From: Verrucomicrobiota bacterium
GTDB lineage: Bacteria; Verrucomicrobiota; Verrucomicrobiia; Limisphaerales; J093
Assembly (NCBI GenBank): GCA_022710935.1
Contig: JAKLFY010000063.1
Coordinates: forward strand, 1-37,551
Reading direction: 5' to 3'
DNA: 37,551 nt
Below are positions 15,272-24,083 of the stretch, in pieces. A program made the position numbers and the translations under genes. Below the pieces are notes generated by a model. The model made no database searches. It was not told the origin of the DNA and saw only the letters and a program-made list of their open reading frames with translations. Position 1 is the stretch's first letter. The number at the start of each line of letters is the position of its first letter.

Positions 15272-17557
15272 TCACGGTTCCGGTTCCATTAATGCGCGGT
15301 AAAACCCGCTCGCGCCGCCCGGTCCCGATGCCAGGTCGAACCACAACGGCGGATCGGCGCTGCCGTAGGTTCCCACGCAGGTCCAATTCGCCAGGTCCGA
15401 CGAAAACTCGAGCCGCATTTTACGGCCGGGCGGCCCTGTGATCTCGAGTCGCAGCCGCCGGCTCGCCTGATCAAATCCGACAGCAAGGACCGGTGCGACC
15501 GGCCCGATGGTATTCGAGACGAACATCGCCCCTGTCCTGCCCACTGCTATGAATCGGTTCTGGCCATAGGCGATGCTCCGCAGCTCCTCGTCAAACACGA
15601 AGAGGCGATGCTCCGCGTCCGTCCCGAGATCGGACCACGAGGTCACCGAGATGGCAGGGTCGATCCAGTCGTTCCACGGGGGCAGGCCCCAACCGGGCAA
15701 CCAGACCGTGACGGTCAGGTGGGATTGGGCGACGAAATCCGCAAGCCCAATCTCATTCCCATAGGTCGGGCCCGGTTCCCATCCCCAGTCGATCCCATCG
15801 TCCGACCGCAATAGCGAATTGAACGGCATAGCGGAATCCTGGAAGATCGCGCAAAACGTCCCACCCTCGAACCGCAATGGAGGCCAGAAGAACCCCGAGT
15901 AAGGTTGCGGGAGTTCGACCGACCAGGAGAGCCCATCGTTCGAGCGCAGGATCAGGCCGCTGGGCCATGGACCGAGCACCAGCCACCGGTCGTTGCCCCA
16001 GGCGATGGCCGAGAGGTTCTGGGTGGTCACGGGAGCCAGCGAGTCCCAGACTGCGCCGTCAGTCGAACGCAACAGCATGCCGGCCGCGCCCACAACCACC
16101 ACCTGCGAACCGTCGGTCGCCAGGTCGACGAGATCCGACGTTGTTCCGCTCTCCCGCCGGGTCCAGTTCGAGCCATTCGGCGAGGTCGCCAGGGCGCCTG
16201 CCGAGCCGACAGCGATGTACTGGTGCCCGAGGAAACGGATCTTCGTGAAGTTCCCCTCGGGTGCGGTCGCGACATCGGACCATTCCAGTCCGTCCGTGGA
16301 GGTCAGCAGCGTTCCTGCGGGTGAGAGCGCCACGAAGACGCCGTTGTGGCTGACGATTTCGTGCGGGTCGAGGCCGGTCGTGTGGAACCGCCAGCTCCAG
16401 GACTGGCCGTCGGTCGAGACGAGGTTGAGACCAGATCCCGCGACCACAAACCGCTCGTTCCCATAGACCACCTCGTGCAGGTCGCGCGTGGAGTCCGGCG
16501 CAGGATCGCGGGCTAGTTCTTCCCAAGCCGCGCCGTCCCGCGAGGTGTAGATTCGGTTCGGGGCCGCCGGATTGGCCGAGGCCGGGTCCATGGCGAGGAA
16601 TTGGCCCGACTCGAATCGGATATGTGCGAAGGCGGGGCCTCCTGCGAGCCCCCAATCGAGGCCGTTGTCGCTTCGGAAGACCCCCCGCGGATCGAGGGCG
16701 ACGAACACGTCATTCCCGAACGCCAATTCCCCCAGCGCACCGGACGGGTCAGAGGCCACCTCCAAGTCGCGCCATTCACTGCCGTCGGCGGAAACAAAGA
16801 GGATCGGCAGGGTGTAAGGGCTGGCTCCCTGCACCTTGGGCAGAATCCAGGCGTCGCCTGACAACGCGAAGAGCCCGTGCCCAAACGCCAGCCCGCGCAG
16901 CGTGTTCCGGATTGTGACAAAACCATTGTCAACATCGGGGCCTTGAGGCTGTTGGGCCGCCCACTGGACGGCGTCCGTGGAGATCACCACCCCATGCGGC
17001 CCGCGGGCCACAAAGACGCCATTGCCGAACACCACGTCATCGAGGTGGTCTTCGGTGACACTCACCCCGAGCGTCCACGCGAGCCCGTCGCTTGAGCTCA
17101 GCACCGTCCCGGCGTCGCCCACCGCGACATACGTTCCGGCGCCAAAGGCGGCGGCACGCAGTGTCTGGGGAGTCGGCGTCGGCTGGAGCGACCAGGCCAC
17201 CCCGTCTGTGGACCGCAGCAAGGCCCCGCCTTCACCGAGGGCGAAGAGGCTGGATCCCGCGGCCGCCACCGACACGAGATTGGCGTTGGTGCCGGTGCCT
17301 CGCGTTTCCCACACGAGGCCGTCGTCTGACGTCGCGATGGTACCACCCGCGCCAGCCGCAACAAACCGGTCCATGGCGAAGAGCCCCGACCGGAGTTGGC
17401 AGGTGGTGGGTGTCGCCGCGCGCTGCCAGTGCCCGCCCGGTGCGTGGTGGAGGATGACGCCGCCGTCGCACAAGGCCACCACCGCCTCGCCGTCATACAT
17501 CAGCGTCCGGGCCTGCGCCGCGGTTGGGAATGGTTGCAGCCGAGTCCACTCAACCAC
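15272..17557 (-). CDS. Large BNR/YCF48-like beta-propeller protein, signal peptide probably in another frame
   Basis: 761 residues of repeated blades such as LVSVAAAGSSLFALGEGGALLRSTDGVAWSL, LRAAAFGAGTYVAVGDAGTVLSSSDGLAWTL and FTKIRFLGHQYIAVGSAGALATSPNGSNWTRR. These are typical of photosystem-II-assembly (Ycf48)-like/BNR propellers found in secreted verrucomicrobial proteins. The C-terminal about 90 residues (RLEITGPPGRKMRLEFSSDLANWT...SGFYRALMEPEP) are the beta-sandwich tail shared with other secreted proteins here. The frame opens at GTG 17557 with no signal peptide. An in-frame stop lies about 60 bp upstream, while an adjacent frame (ATG 17678 to TGA 17550) encodes RFGLTLASFACAGW, a plausible signal peptide. 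A frameshift or sequence error near 17550-17560 is likely. Confidence 0.82.
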   Translation of the reverse strand: MVEWTRLQPFPTAAQARTLMYDGEAVVALCDGGVILHHAPGGHWQRAATPTTCQLRSGLFAMDRFVAAGAGGTIATSDDGLVWETRGTGTNANLVSVAAAGSSLFALGEGGALLRSTDGVAWSLQPTPTPQTLRAAAFGAGTYVAVGDAGTVLSSSDGLAWTLGVSVTEDHLDDVVFGNGVFVARGPHGVVISTDAVQWAAQQPQGPDVDNGFVTIRNTLRGLAFGHGLFALSGDAWILPKVQGASPYTLPILFVSADGSEWRDLEVASDPSGALGELAFGNDVFVALDPRGVFRSDNGLDWGLAGGPAFAHIRFESGQFLAMDPASANPAAPNRIYTSRDGAAWEELARDPAPDSTRDLHEVVYGNERFVVAGSGLNLVSTDGQSWSWRFHTTGLDPHEIVSHNGVFVALSPAGTLLTSTDGLEWSDVATAPEGNFTKIRFLGHQYIAVGSAGALATSPNGSNWTRRESGTTSDLVDLATDGSQVVVVGAAGMLLRSTDGAVWDSLAPVTTQNLSAIAWGNDRWLVLGPWPSGLILRSNDGLSWSVELPQPYSGFFWPPLRFEGGTFCAIFQDSAMPFNSLLRSDDGIDWGWEPGPTYGNEIGLADFVAQSHLTVTVWLPGWGLPPWNDWIDPAISVTSWSDLGTDAEHRLFVFDEELRSIAYGQNRFIAVGRTGAMFVSNTIGPVAPVLAVGFDQASRRLRLEITGPPGRKMRLEFSSDLANWTCVGTYGSADPPLWFDLASGPGGASGFYRALMEPEP

Positions 17558-17678
17558 CGGTCCTGCGCTGGTCCATCCATCCCGCGCACGCGAAGCTCGC
17601 CAAGGTCAGGCCAAACCGCGTGAAGGTGCCCAGGCGGTGGGGGTTCGCGGCAACACCACTGGTGCCTGAGACGTGCAT
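17550..17678 (-). other. Short open frame encoding a probable signal peptide for the downstream propeller
   Basis: 42 codons from ATG 17678: MHVSGTSGVA, then ANPHRLGTFT, RFGLTLASFA and CAGWMDQRRTGG, ending in TGA at 17550. It overlaps the start of the propeller frame (GTG 17557) by 8 bp in a different frame. A one-base shift in the overlap would join them and give the propeller a secretion signal. The rest of 17558-18029, between divergent genes, shows no other feature I can support. Confidence 0.5.
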
Positions 17679-18029
17679 ACTGCGGATTATGGGTGGCATG
17701 GGTTGAAAAGCAAGTCGTGAGTGCCCCCGGCCGGCAGGGCCGTGGTGACGGGCACCGTCCGCGAACTACCGGTTTTCCGTCAAACGGGCGAGCAATCCGC
17801 GCAGCAGGTCGGACTGGGCGCGATGAAGAACCCGGGGCCGGGTTTTCATCGGCGAGGCGCGGACCGCCGATGCCTTTTCCCCGCGGGCTGGGCTGGCAGC
17901 GCACGAGAGCAGTCCAGGCCAACGCTGCCCCAGTTCGCGTCCCTTTCGTCGCGGAAAGGGATTGCAGGCTGGCGACAGAACGCCGAATCTGCTCTCGGCC
18001 GCGGTTACCTCTTGAAAGCGAATGCCGAC

Positions 18030-20843
18030 ATGCCGTTGATCAAGACCCGTCACTCCGGACACCGATTCAGGCTCGCGCAGATGGCTGCCGCGGGGCTGTC
18101 AGCGTGGTTTCTTGCGCTGATGCAAGCCGATGTCATCGACGACTTTGAAGGCGGGCGGAAGTTCATGGTGTGGGGGGCGACCGGCCAGCCCGATTGGGAA
18201 ATCAACGACCGTCAGTTGGATGTCAGTCTTCCGACGCCGGACGCACACGCGCGATTCCACTACGGACGCCTCTATGATCTGCCAGAGGGCCAATCGGTCG
18301 AGTTCCGCGTCGATCTGGTGAGCGCCGACACGGACGATTCCTGCATGATTCTGGCTGTCGAGTTCACGGGACCGCTCCTGCCCAAGCCCTCAGAGCGGGG
18401 CTACGCACTGTCTGTGTCGAACACCCGGGTTGGTTTGGCGAAGATCTGGGATGGCATCGAGAGCTGTTTCTTCGACCGGAGTGTCCCGCACGGCAGCGAC
18501 CCCAGGACCATCTCACTGAGCGTCACCCGTGAGGGTCCTGCCATGGGAATCACCCTCCAAGTGGCTCTGAGAGACGAACCGCAGACAGTCATTTTGCGGG
18601 AACACCTTACGGATCAAGTCGGGTCAGATCCAGTGTCTCAGGGAAGCGACCCCGGTCCGCCGCCATCAGGTCCCGTGACGAGCGTCAGCCTCGGATTCGG
18701 AGCTTCTCCAGGATCCGCGACCCGCTCGCGCTTGACCGTGGACAACCTGCTCTGCTCCAAAAGCCAGGCCCCAGCTCTTCTCAGAATTCAGGCCGACGGA
18801 GCGGACGGGGCCACTCTGGTCTGGCCAGGTTGGCACATCCCGCTGGAATCGGATTCCGTTCTTGGCCCGTGGAGGCCTCGGGCAGCGCGGGTGACGTTGG
18901 GGGAGGGTGAATACACGTCGGACGTTCGGTCGACCGATGCCGGACGGTTCTACCGACTGGCTCGGGGCATCCATGTTTTCGACTCGTTCGATGGCGGGAC
19001 GACCTGGGACATGGCATCCGTCCTTCCGGACGGCCTGTGGCACCCGACTTGGACCGTGCTTGCCGACCGGAGTCGCGGACGCATCCTGGGTGCAGGAGCA
19101 CAGAACCAGGACTTCATGCTTCGGCCGGGTTCTGGCATCGGACTCGGCGACTGCGTCGCAGGGGTCGACATCGTCGGCTGGGGCGAAGCAATGGAAGGCG
19201 CGGCGTTTGGGATTGTGTTGCGGGCGAACCCTGAGCGAGACACGTGGCAGAGTGACACCCCGGGTCTTCCTGAGGCGCGTTACGCCGGTTTGCTGACTTT
19301 TAGGCAGGCGGAGCCCCCGTTCGAGTCCGTGCTGTCCATCACCGGGCCCGGCGGCGCGGTACTCGGGGAACAGAACTTCCCAGCGCTGGATCCCGACCAA
19401 CAATACCGGCTGCGGTTTTGGGCCGTTGGAGACCAACTGACGCTCGAGTTGTTCGCCCGGGAGAACCTGGATGAGCCCATGCAGACGTGTCTGGTCACAG
19501 ATGGGCGGATCGCCGATGGGATGGCGTGCCTTTACGGGACAAAGTCAGCAGGCGGGACATTTGATGTCACCGTTGATGAGTTCATGCTGAGCGGGGCGAC
19601 CGTTGTGTCCGATCTGCCGTGGGACTTCCGAGTGGCGTGGAGCGCGGAACGCAGCCTCTGGGCGCACCAGATGATCATCCAGGACGGTGTGGTGTACTCG
19701 AACTGGGCGGGCGGCACCGCCGACACTGAGGGGGAGCTTACTGCGATCGATCTGGAGACGGGGACACTGCTCGAGTCGATCAGCGGCGTCTCATTTCAGA
19801 CGGCGCCCCTGCTGGTTGATGGCAGGCTCTTCTCTTTCTGGGCTGGCCCCGTCGCGGCTTACGAGAGTGTCATGTACGAACTCGATGCGGAGACCTTCAC
19901 GATTCTGCACGCCCACGACGTCGTGGGCACGGTCTACCAGGAGAACATCGGTTACGACGCCTCGCTTCGCCAGGCTTTCCTGCGACGGAACATCGTTGGC
20001 AAGAGCGCCATCAGCGCCTTCGATATTGACACATGGGACGTCGTGTGGACAACAGACCCGAACGCGCCGGATTATTCTCTGGGCGATGGCTACTTCAATG
20101 GCACGTCTGTTCTGTCGATCCAGGATGGCCGTGTCTATGCCCACGGACGCGATAGCGATGGAGAGAACTTCATCATGGCACTCGATGCCGGGACCGGAGA
20201 ACGAGTCTGGAAGTCGGCTTCCATCGGTTTCACGGGGGGATCACCCGGAGACTACGCCTACAATAACCCGATTTACGGACGAGAGGCAGACCTCATTTTT
20301 GCCAGCACGTGTTGGGCGGGCATCTCCGCTCTCAGACCCGCGAACGGTGAAATCGTCTGGAGCCGCAGTCTCAGGGGATCTGGCTACAAAGTCACATCCA
20401 CGTTGACCTTCGACCATGACAATCGTCTGTTTGTCGGGCTGTATCATCCGTCCGGAGGCGCGTACACCTGCCTCGACGCGGGCACGGGCGCGGTCCTGTG
20501 GACGAGTGAGGGCTATTCCGAGGTTGACCCGCAGACTGGCCTGACCCTGTACGATGATGGTTGGAGTGCGGGCTGGGTGGACGACGCCTTTTTCTATCAG
20601 AACACCCACGCCGGCCCGGGCACGATCGTCGTGCGAAACAAGCGCACCGGTGACATCGTCTGGACCTGCGATACCGAGAACCAACCCTGTACCAATCCAG
20701 TCGCGGCCGCCGGGCTTGTCTTGTTCGGAAACGGGCGTCATCTGGTCGCAGTTCGGGCGGGATACGGCCAAGCCACGTCCTGCCCGTGGCATGGGCAGGA
20801 TCATTCGGGATACCTGCGCGGCGCGGTCATCCATTATCAATAG
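18030..20843 (+). CDS. Very large secreted PQQ-like beta-propeller protein with two lectin-like N-terminal domains
   Basis: About 937 residues from ATG 18030 (MPLIKTRHSGHRFRLAQMAAAGLSAWFLALMQA is a signal peptide). The frame is open back to 17721, but that segment is Arg-rich and precedes the signal peptide, so I exclude it. Two jelly-roll-like domains follow, each starting with a similar phrase (VIDDFEGG at about residue 35 and HVFDSFDGGTTW near 312). They are separated by a sandwich ending GRFYRLARG. The C-terminal about 420 residues are a PQQ-like propeller: QMIIQDGVVYSNWAGG, LTAIDLETGTLLESI, IMALDAGTGERVWKSA, AYTCLDAGTGAVLWTSEG, VVRNKRTGDIVWTCD. No catalytic residues are recognised; a surface or binding role is an inference. 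Confidence 0.83.
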   Translation: MPLIKTRHSGHRFRLAQMAAAGLSAWFLALMQADVIDDFEGGRKFMVWGATGQPDWEINDRQLDVSLPTPDAHARFHYGRLYDLPEGQSVEFRVDLVSADTDDSCMILAVEFTGPLLPKPSERGYALSVSNTRVGLAKIWDGIESCFFDRSVPHGSDPRTISLSVTREGPAMGITLQVALRDEPQTVILREHLTDQVGSDPVSQGSDPGPPPSGPVTSVSLGFGASPGSATRSRLTVDNLLCSKSQAPALLRIQADGADGATLVWPGWHIPLESDSVLGPWRPRAARVTLGEGEYTSDVRSTDAGRFYRLARGIHVFDSFDGGTTWDMASVLPDGLWHPTWTVLADRSRGRILGAGAQNQDFMLRPGSGIGLGDCVAGVDIVGWGEAMEGAAFGIVLRANPERDTWQSDTPGLPEARYAGLLTFRQAEPPFESVLSITGPGGAVLGEQNFPALDPDQQYRLRFWAVGDQLTLELFARENLDEPMQTCLVTDGRIADGMACLYGTKSAGGTFDVTVDEFMLSGATVVSDLPWDFRVAWSAERSLWAHQMIIQDGVVYSNWAGGTADTEGELTAIDLETGTLLESISGVSFQTAPLLVDGRLFSFWAGPVAAYESVMYELDAETFTILHAHDVVGTVYQENIGYDASLRQAFLRRNIVGKSAISAFDIDTWDVVWTTDPNAPDYSLGDGYFNGTSVLSIQDGRVYAHGRDSDGENFIMALDAGTGERVWKSASIGFTGGSPGDYAYNNPIYGREADLIFASTCWAGISALRPANGEIVWSRSLRGSGYKVTSTLTFDHDNRLFVGLYHPSGGAYTCLDAGTGAVLWTSEGYSEVDPQTGLTLYDDGWSAGWVDDAFFYQNTHAGPGTIVVRNKRTGDIVWTCDTENQPCTNPVAAAGLVLFGNGRHLVAVRAGYGQATSCPWHGQDHSGYLRGAVIHYQ

Positions 20844-20869
20844 TGCGGTGCGCCTTGCCTCTGAACCGA

Positions 20870-20901
20870 GTTGTGGCCTGGGCGGATCGCTGCGCCACAA
20901 C
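20870..20901 (+). terminator. Stem-loop after the large propeller gene
   Basis: A perfect 8-bp stem (GTTGTGGC at 20870-20877 with GCCACAAC at 20894-20901) with a 16-base loop, starting 26 bp after the stop codon. No T-run follows, so its action as a terminator is uncertain. Confidence 0.35.
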
Positions 20902-21013
20902 CCCGCGGGATTCCACAGGATAGGTCGATCGCACGACCTCGCGTTCGCCTAACAGCATCGCTCCATCGAGTCTGTGCTTGCGTCAGCCCTCCGGATTGCC
21001 TACATGCAGGGAC

Positions 21014-21940
21014 ATGCCTGCACGTTGCCGCGCAGAGGCATTGACGCCCTGCAAATCGTTTGACCTGGCTGCCTATCTGGGAGAGAGCACCTCGGCGGTG
21101 AACCGCGCCCTCGACGCGTTCCTGCCCAAGCCGACGGCCAAACCCGTCACCATCCACCGGGCCATGCGCTATTCCCTGTTCGCCGGCGGCAAACGCATGC
21201 GACCGGCCCTCTGCCTGGCCGCTGCCCAGGCGTGCGGCGGACGCCTGGCCGAGGCCATGCCTCTGGCTTGCGCCGTCGAGTGCGTGCACACGTACTCGCT
21301 GATCCATGACGACCTGCCAGCCATGGACAACGACGATCTGCGGAGGGGCAAGCCGACCAACCACAAGGTCTTCGGAGAGGGCATCGCGGTGCTGGCCGGC
21401 GACGCGTTGTTGACCCAGGCGTTCGAGATCGCGGCCCAGTGCCGCGGTTGGCCGCGCTATTCCCACCGGGACATCGTCCTCGAGTTGGCTCGCGCCTCGG
21501 GATCGCTCCAACTGGTGGGCGGCCAGGTCGCCGACCTCGAGGCCGAGGGAAAGTCGATTTCCCCGTCTCAACTGCGTTTCATTCACGAACGCAAGACCTC
21601 CGCCCTGCTCTGCTGCTCGGTCCGGCTCGGCGGCATGAGCGCCAATTGCACGCCCCGGCAGCTCGCCGCACTGACCGATTTCGGTTACCACGTCGGACTC
21701 GCCTTCCAGGTGATCGACGACATTCTCGATGTCACCCAGACCAGTCAGCAACTGGGCAAGACGGCCGGCAAAGACACCGCCGTGCGGAAGGCGACCTACC
21801 CCGCGATCATGGGGCTTGAGAAGGCGCGGCGCATTGCAGGCGATCTCACCCAGCGCGCCTTTGCGGCGCTCGAACCTTTTCGCGGTCGGGCCCAAGCCCT
21901 CGAGGCCATCGCCCAATACGTGCTCCGACGCGACCGGTAA
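21014..21940 (+). CDS. ispA: Polyprenyl (farnesyl/geranylgeranyl) diphosphate synthase, IspA type
   Basis: 308 residues from ATG 21014, preceded by AGGGAC. A TTG at 20978 would add 12 residues. It makes prenyl diphosphate from IPP and an allylic primer for quinone, hopanoid or carotenoid synthesis. Key motifs: FAGGKRMRPALCLA (58-71, phosphate binding), HTYSLIHDDLPAMDNDDLRRGKPTNHK (first Asp-rich motif DDLPAMD at 99-105), LAGDALL, HERKTSALLCCSVRLGG and FQVIDDILDVT (second Asp-rich motif, 235-239) with GKTAGKD after it. The YSLIHDD arrangement matches E. coli IspA, with an aromatic residue only at position -5, so a C15 or C20 product is expected; chain length cannot be fixed from sequence. No dxs or xseB neighbour, so it stands alone. 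Confidence 0.93.
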   Translation: MPARCRAEALTPCKSFDLAAYLGESTSAVNRALDAFLPKPTAKPVTIHRAMRYSLFAGGKRMRPALCLAAAQACGGRLAEAMPLACAVECVHTYSLIHDDLPAMDNDDLRRGKPTNHKVFGEGIAVLAGDALLTQAFEIAAQCRGWPRYSHRDIVLELARASGSLQLVGGQVADLEAEGKSISPSQLRFIHERKTSALLCCSVRLGGMSANCTPRQLAALTDFGYHVGLAFQVIDDILDVTQTSQQLGKTAGKDTAVRKATYPAIMGLEKARRIAGDLTQRAFAALEPFRGRAQALEAIAQYVLRRDR

Positions 21941-22003
21941 CTCCGGACTGAGAGTCGTCAGTCGAAGACGCGCCGATTATCCGACCCGCGCCTACGGGGC
22001 GTT

Positions 22004-22071
22004 GTAGGCCGCGTGCCCTCACGCGGCGCAAGGACAGACATCAGTGCAGGCGCCGGGTCAGGGGACCCGGC
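22004..22071. repeat. Paired-hairpin repeat, family B, rearranged copy
   Basis: Two hairpins in reversed order relative to the 111-bp copies: 22009-22026 (stem CCGCGTG, loop CCCT) then 22052-22071 (stem GCCGGGTC, loop AGGG). The AGGG loop is shared with the other copies although the stem sequence differs by compensating changes. It lies in the gene-free stretch 21941-22352, which consists largely of these repeats. Confidence 0.8.
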
Positions 22072-22107
22072 CTAGTGTGCTCTGATCGTGCACACGAAGG
22101 CGTAGGA

Positions 22108-22179
22108 GTGGGGACGTCCTCGTCCCCGACCAATGGAGTCGCACAATGTGTTGGCGGGCGACGAGGACGTCGCCCCTCC
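22108..22179. repeat. Paired-hairpin repeat, family A, inverted copy
   Basis: About 72 bp matching the reverse complement of the units at 127-332 with a few substitutions. Hairpins lie at 22110-22127 (GGGGACG, loop TCCT) and 22156-22175 (GGGCGACG, loop AGGA). The conserved spacer between them includes GCACAATGTGTT. It is flanked on both sides by family B hairpins. Confidence 0.85.
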
Positions 22180-22203
22180 GGCAACAGACATCGGTGCTGC
22201 AGG

Positions 22204-22221
22204 CCGCGTGCCCTCACGCGG
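22204..22221. repeat. Single hairpin of repeat family B
   Basis: Stem CCGCGTG with loop CCCT, the same as at 22009-22026 and preceded by a similar GCAGG/GTAGG. The second hairpin of the pair is missing or decayed. Confidence 0.75.
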
Positions 22222-22352
22222 CGTTACTTCTGACGTTGTGTTTAGCGAGGCTCCGCCTCAGACGAACGACGCATGTCGCCCATTCGTTGGCACTGGACTT
22301 GCGTTGGCTCACCGGCAGTCGACGCGGCGCAGCAGTGGAATGTGGCCGGCGC

Positions 22353-23177
22353 TCAGCGTCCGTCCCGCGACCCCGGGTTGCAGTACATCCGGTTCTTGCC
22401 GGGCAACTGCGCCTCCCTCTTCCAGGCATCGTACTTGATGAACTCGATGTGGCCGTCGACGGCCAGCACGATCCCGCCGGTCTTGCCGTGACGGCGTCCC
22501 AGCCCGCCGTCGACGGCAGGGTCGGGAAAGCTCGAGCCGTCGTTGTACCCGTAGCCCAGGGTCGCGTTGGCGTCATCCGGTTCCCACATGAAGAAGGCGT
22601 CCGGGGCGAAGTCGGAGAGCTTGTAGCTGGCGCCCGCCGGGGTGAGGTCGCCATAGCCGCACACCGCTCCGTTCTGGACATAGGTCGAGAGCTTCTGCGG
22701 GCGCGCTCGGAAGGTGGCGGTGTTCGTCTTGTCCAGCGGACAGCGGTAAATGCCCATCGACCCGATGAAGGGCCAGAGTTGGCCGCCCTGGTAGGCCAGA
22801 ATCGGATTGGCCGAGTACGGCGCCCCGAACAGATTCGGCACCGTGCTGTTTGTGGGCGCGTACAGCCAGCCGACGACCCAGGGCGGATTCCAATTCGGAA
22901 AGGCCATGTGATCCCGGTTGTCGTCGGCGTACAGGTGGGTGGCCAGGCCCAGTTGCTTGTTATTGTTGACGCAACGCATCCGCTGGCCCTTTTCCTTGGC
23001 GCTCGCCAGGGCCGGCAGCAGCATGCCGGCCAGGATCGCAATGATGGCGATCACCACCAGCAGTTCAATCAGCGTAAACGCCCTGCGCCAGCGCCGGGTG
23101 GCGGATGCGGTCGAGCTTGGGCTCGTTTTCACCACCAGGGAGGCGCGGCTCAGACCATTTGCGATCGTCGAGTTCAT
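22353..23177 (-). CDS. Pseudopilin-like protein with H-x-DG-type C-terminus
   Basis: 274 residues. A long basic leader (about 33 residues, ending ATRRWRRA) precedes [20 protein letters not shown] and the stalk [41 protein letters not shown]. The residue before the cleaved Phe is Ala. The C-terminal [17 protein letters not shown] is an H-X10-DG version of the processing-associated motif, followed by a short tail ([14 protein letters not shown]). Cys residues in YRCPLDK and GAVCGYGD may form disulfides. It is monocistronic by spacing: 61 bp after the Uma2-like gene on the same strand and next to the hairpin-repeat cluster. Confidence 0.9.
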   Translation of the reverse strand: MNSTIANGLSRASLVVKTSPSSTASATRRWRRAFTLIELLVVIAIIAILAGMLLPALASAKEKGQRMRCVNNNKQLGLATHLYADDNRDHMAFPNWNPPWVVGWLYAPTNSTVPNLFGAPYSANPILAYQGGQLWPFIGSMGIYRCPLDKTNTATFRARPQKLSTYVQNGAVCGYGDLTPAGASYKLSDFAPDAFFMWEPDDANATLGYGYNDGSSFPDPAVDGGLGRRHGKTGGIVLAVDGHIEFIKYDAWKREAQLPGKNRMYCNPGSRDGR

Positions 23178-23238
23178 GTACAGTGCTTAATAATCAATGA
23201 GGGCATCTCGCGGTGCATGGAGAAGAGTGATCCTCAAC

Positions 23239-23811
23239 TCACGCGCGGAACAGCGCATCGAGGTCGAGCTGGAAGCGGGGCAGGACGCTGCTGGAGAGTT
23301 GGCCGCCAGGACCTTGAACGTGACGTTCGGCAAACCCGTCGCCCGAGGGCTGTCGATACACTTCGACTTTTGCTTCGGGCCCCAACACGATCCACACTTC
23401 TTTTACCCCCGCTTGGGCGTAGGCGCGGATCTTCCATCGATCATAGTCGCGGCTCGAGACGCAGACCTCGATGACCAGTTCGGCGGTGCGGGGGTGTTCC
23501 CGCCAGAACTCATGCTCGAGGCCGCGAACCACCGCCAAATCCGGTTCCGGCTCCGAGGTCCCGCAGGTGAGCGGCTGTTCCGGGCGAATCAGCCAACGCG
23601 GCGGAAGCACCGCCTGCAACAGCCGCAGCAACCGGAGCACGAGACCGCTGTGGAGAGGGGACTTTGACATCTTCTGGTAAACCTGCCCGTAAAGGAGTTC
23701 GGTATTCTTGGGAATAAGGCCCGCTTCGCCAAGAACGTGATAGGCCTCGACGGACAAAGGCCAAGGCTGAGGGTCGGCAGCCGGGCGGGACGGTGTCTGA
23801 ATTGCGCTCAC
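23239..23811 (-). CDS. Uma2-family (DUF820) putative endonuclease
   Basis: 190 residues, the usual length. Family signatures: LSVEAYHVLGEAGLIPKNTELLYGQVYQKMSKSPLHSGLVLRLLRLL, then EPEPDLAVVRG (Asp91), TAELVIEVCVSSRDYDRWKIRAYAQAGVKEVWIV (Glu115, Lys127) and a C-terminal FQLDLDALF. Asp91, Glu115 and Lys127 fit the PD-(D/E)XK nuclease core of DUF820 proteins. This family is abundant and multicopy in Verrucomicrobiota, Planctomycetota and cyanobacteria; its biological role is unknown. It may be cotranscribed with the pseudopilin 61 bp downstream. The 272 bp upstream (23812-24083) show no feature I can support. Confidence 0.88.
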   Translation of the reverse strand: MSAIQTPSRPAADPQPWPLSVEAYHVLGEAGLIPKNTELLYGQVYQKMSKSPLHSGLVLRLLRLLQAVLPPRWLIRPEQPLTCGTSEPEPDLAVVRGLEHEFWREHPRTAELVIEVCVSSRDYDRWKIRAYAQAGVKEVWIVLGPEAKVEVYRQPSGDGFAERHVQGPGGQLSSSVLPRFQLDLDALFRA

Positions 23812-24083
23812 GGCTCCAAGGTATAGTCTCGGCGCTTCGGCTCAAGCCCATTTTCCCACCTCTGCGCGCGCCCCCTCTTTAACCGCGACTTCGTACACCC
23901 GACGACTGCTTCGGACGCCGGATTCAAGTCACGTCGCATTTGAGTCACCGCATTCGGGACACTCTCGTTGCGTCCGATTCAGTTCAAGGCCAGCGGCGTG
24001 GCGGATGCGGTCGATCGCAGGCACGATTTCATGGCCGGCACGTTCGGAATGGTCTGATCGTCTTGCTGGCGGTCAAGCTCAAG

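Noticed and set aside
17721-18029. N-terminal extension of the large PQQ-like protein
   Set aside because: The frame is open but Arg-rich, lacks conservation cues and lies before a good signal peptide starting at ATG 18030.
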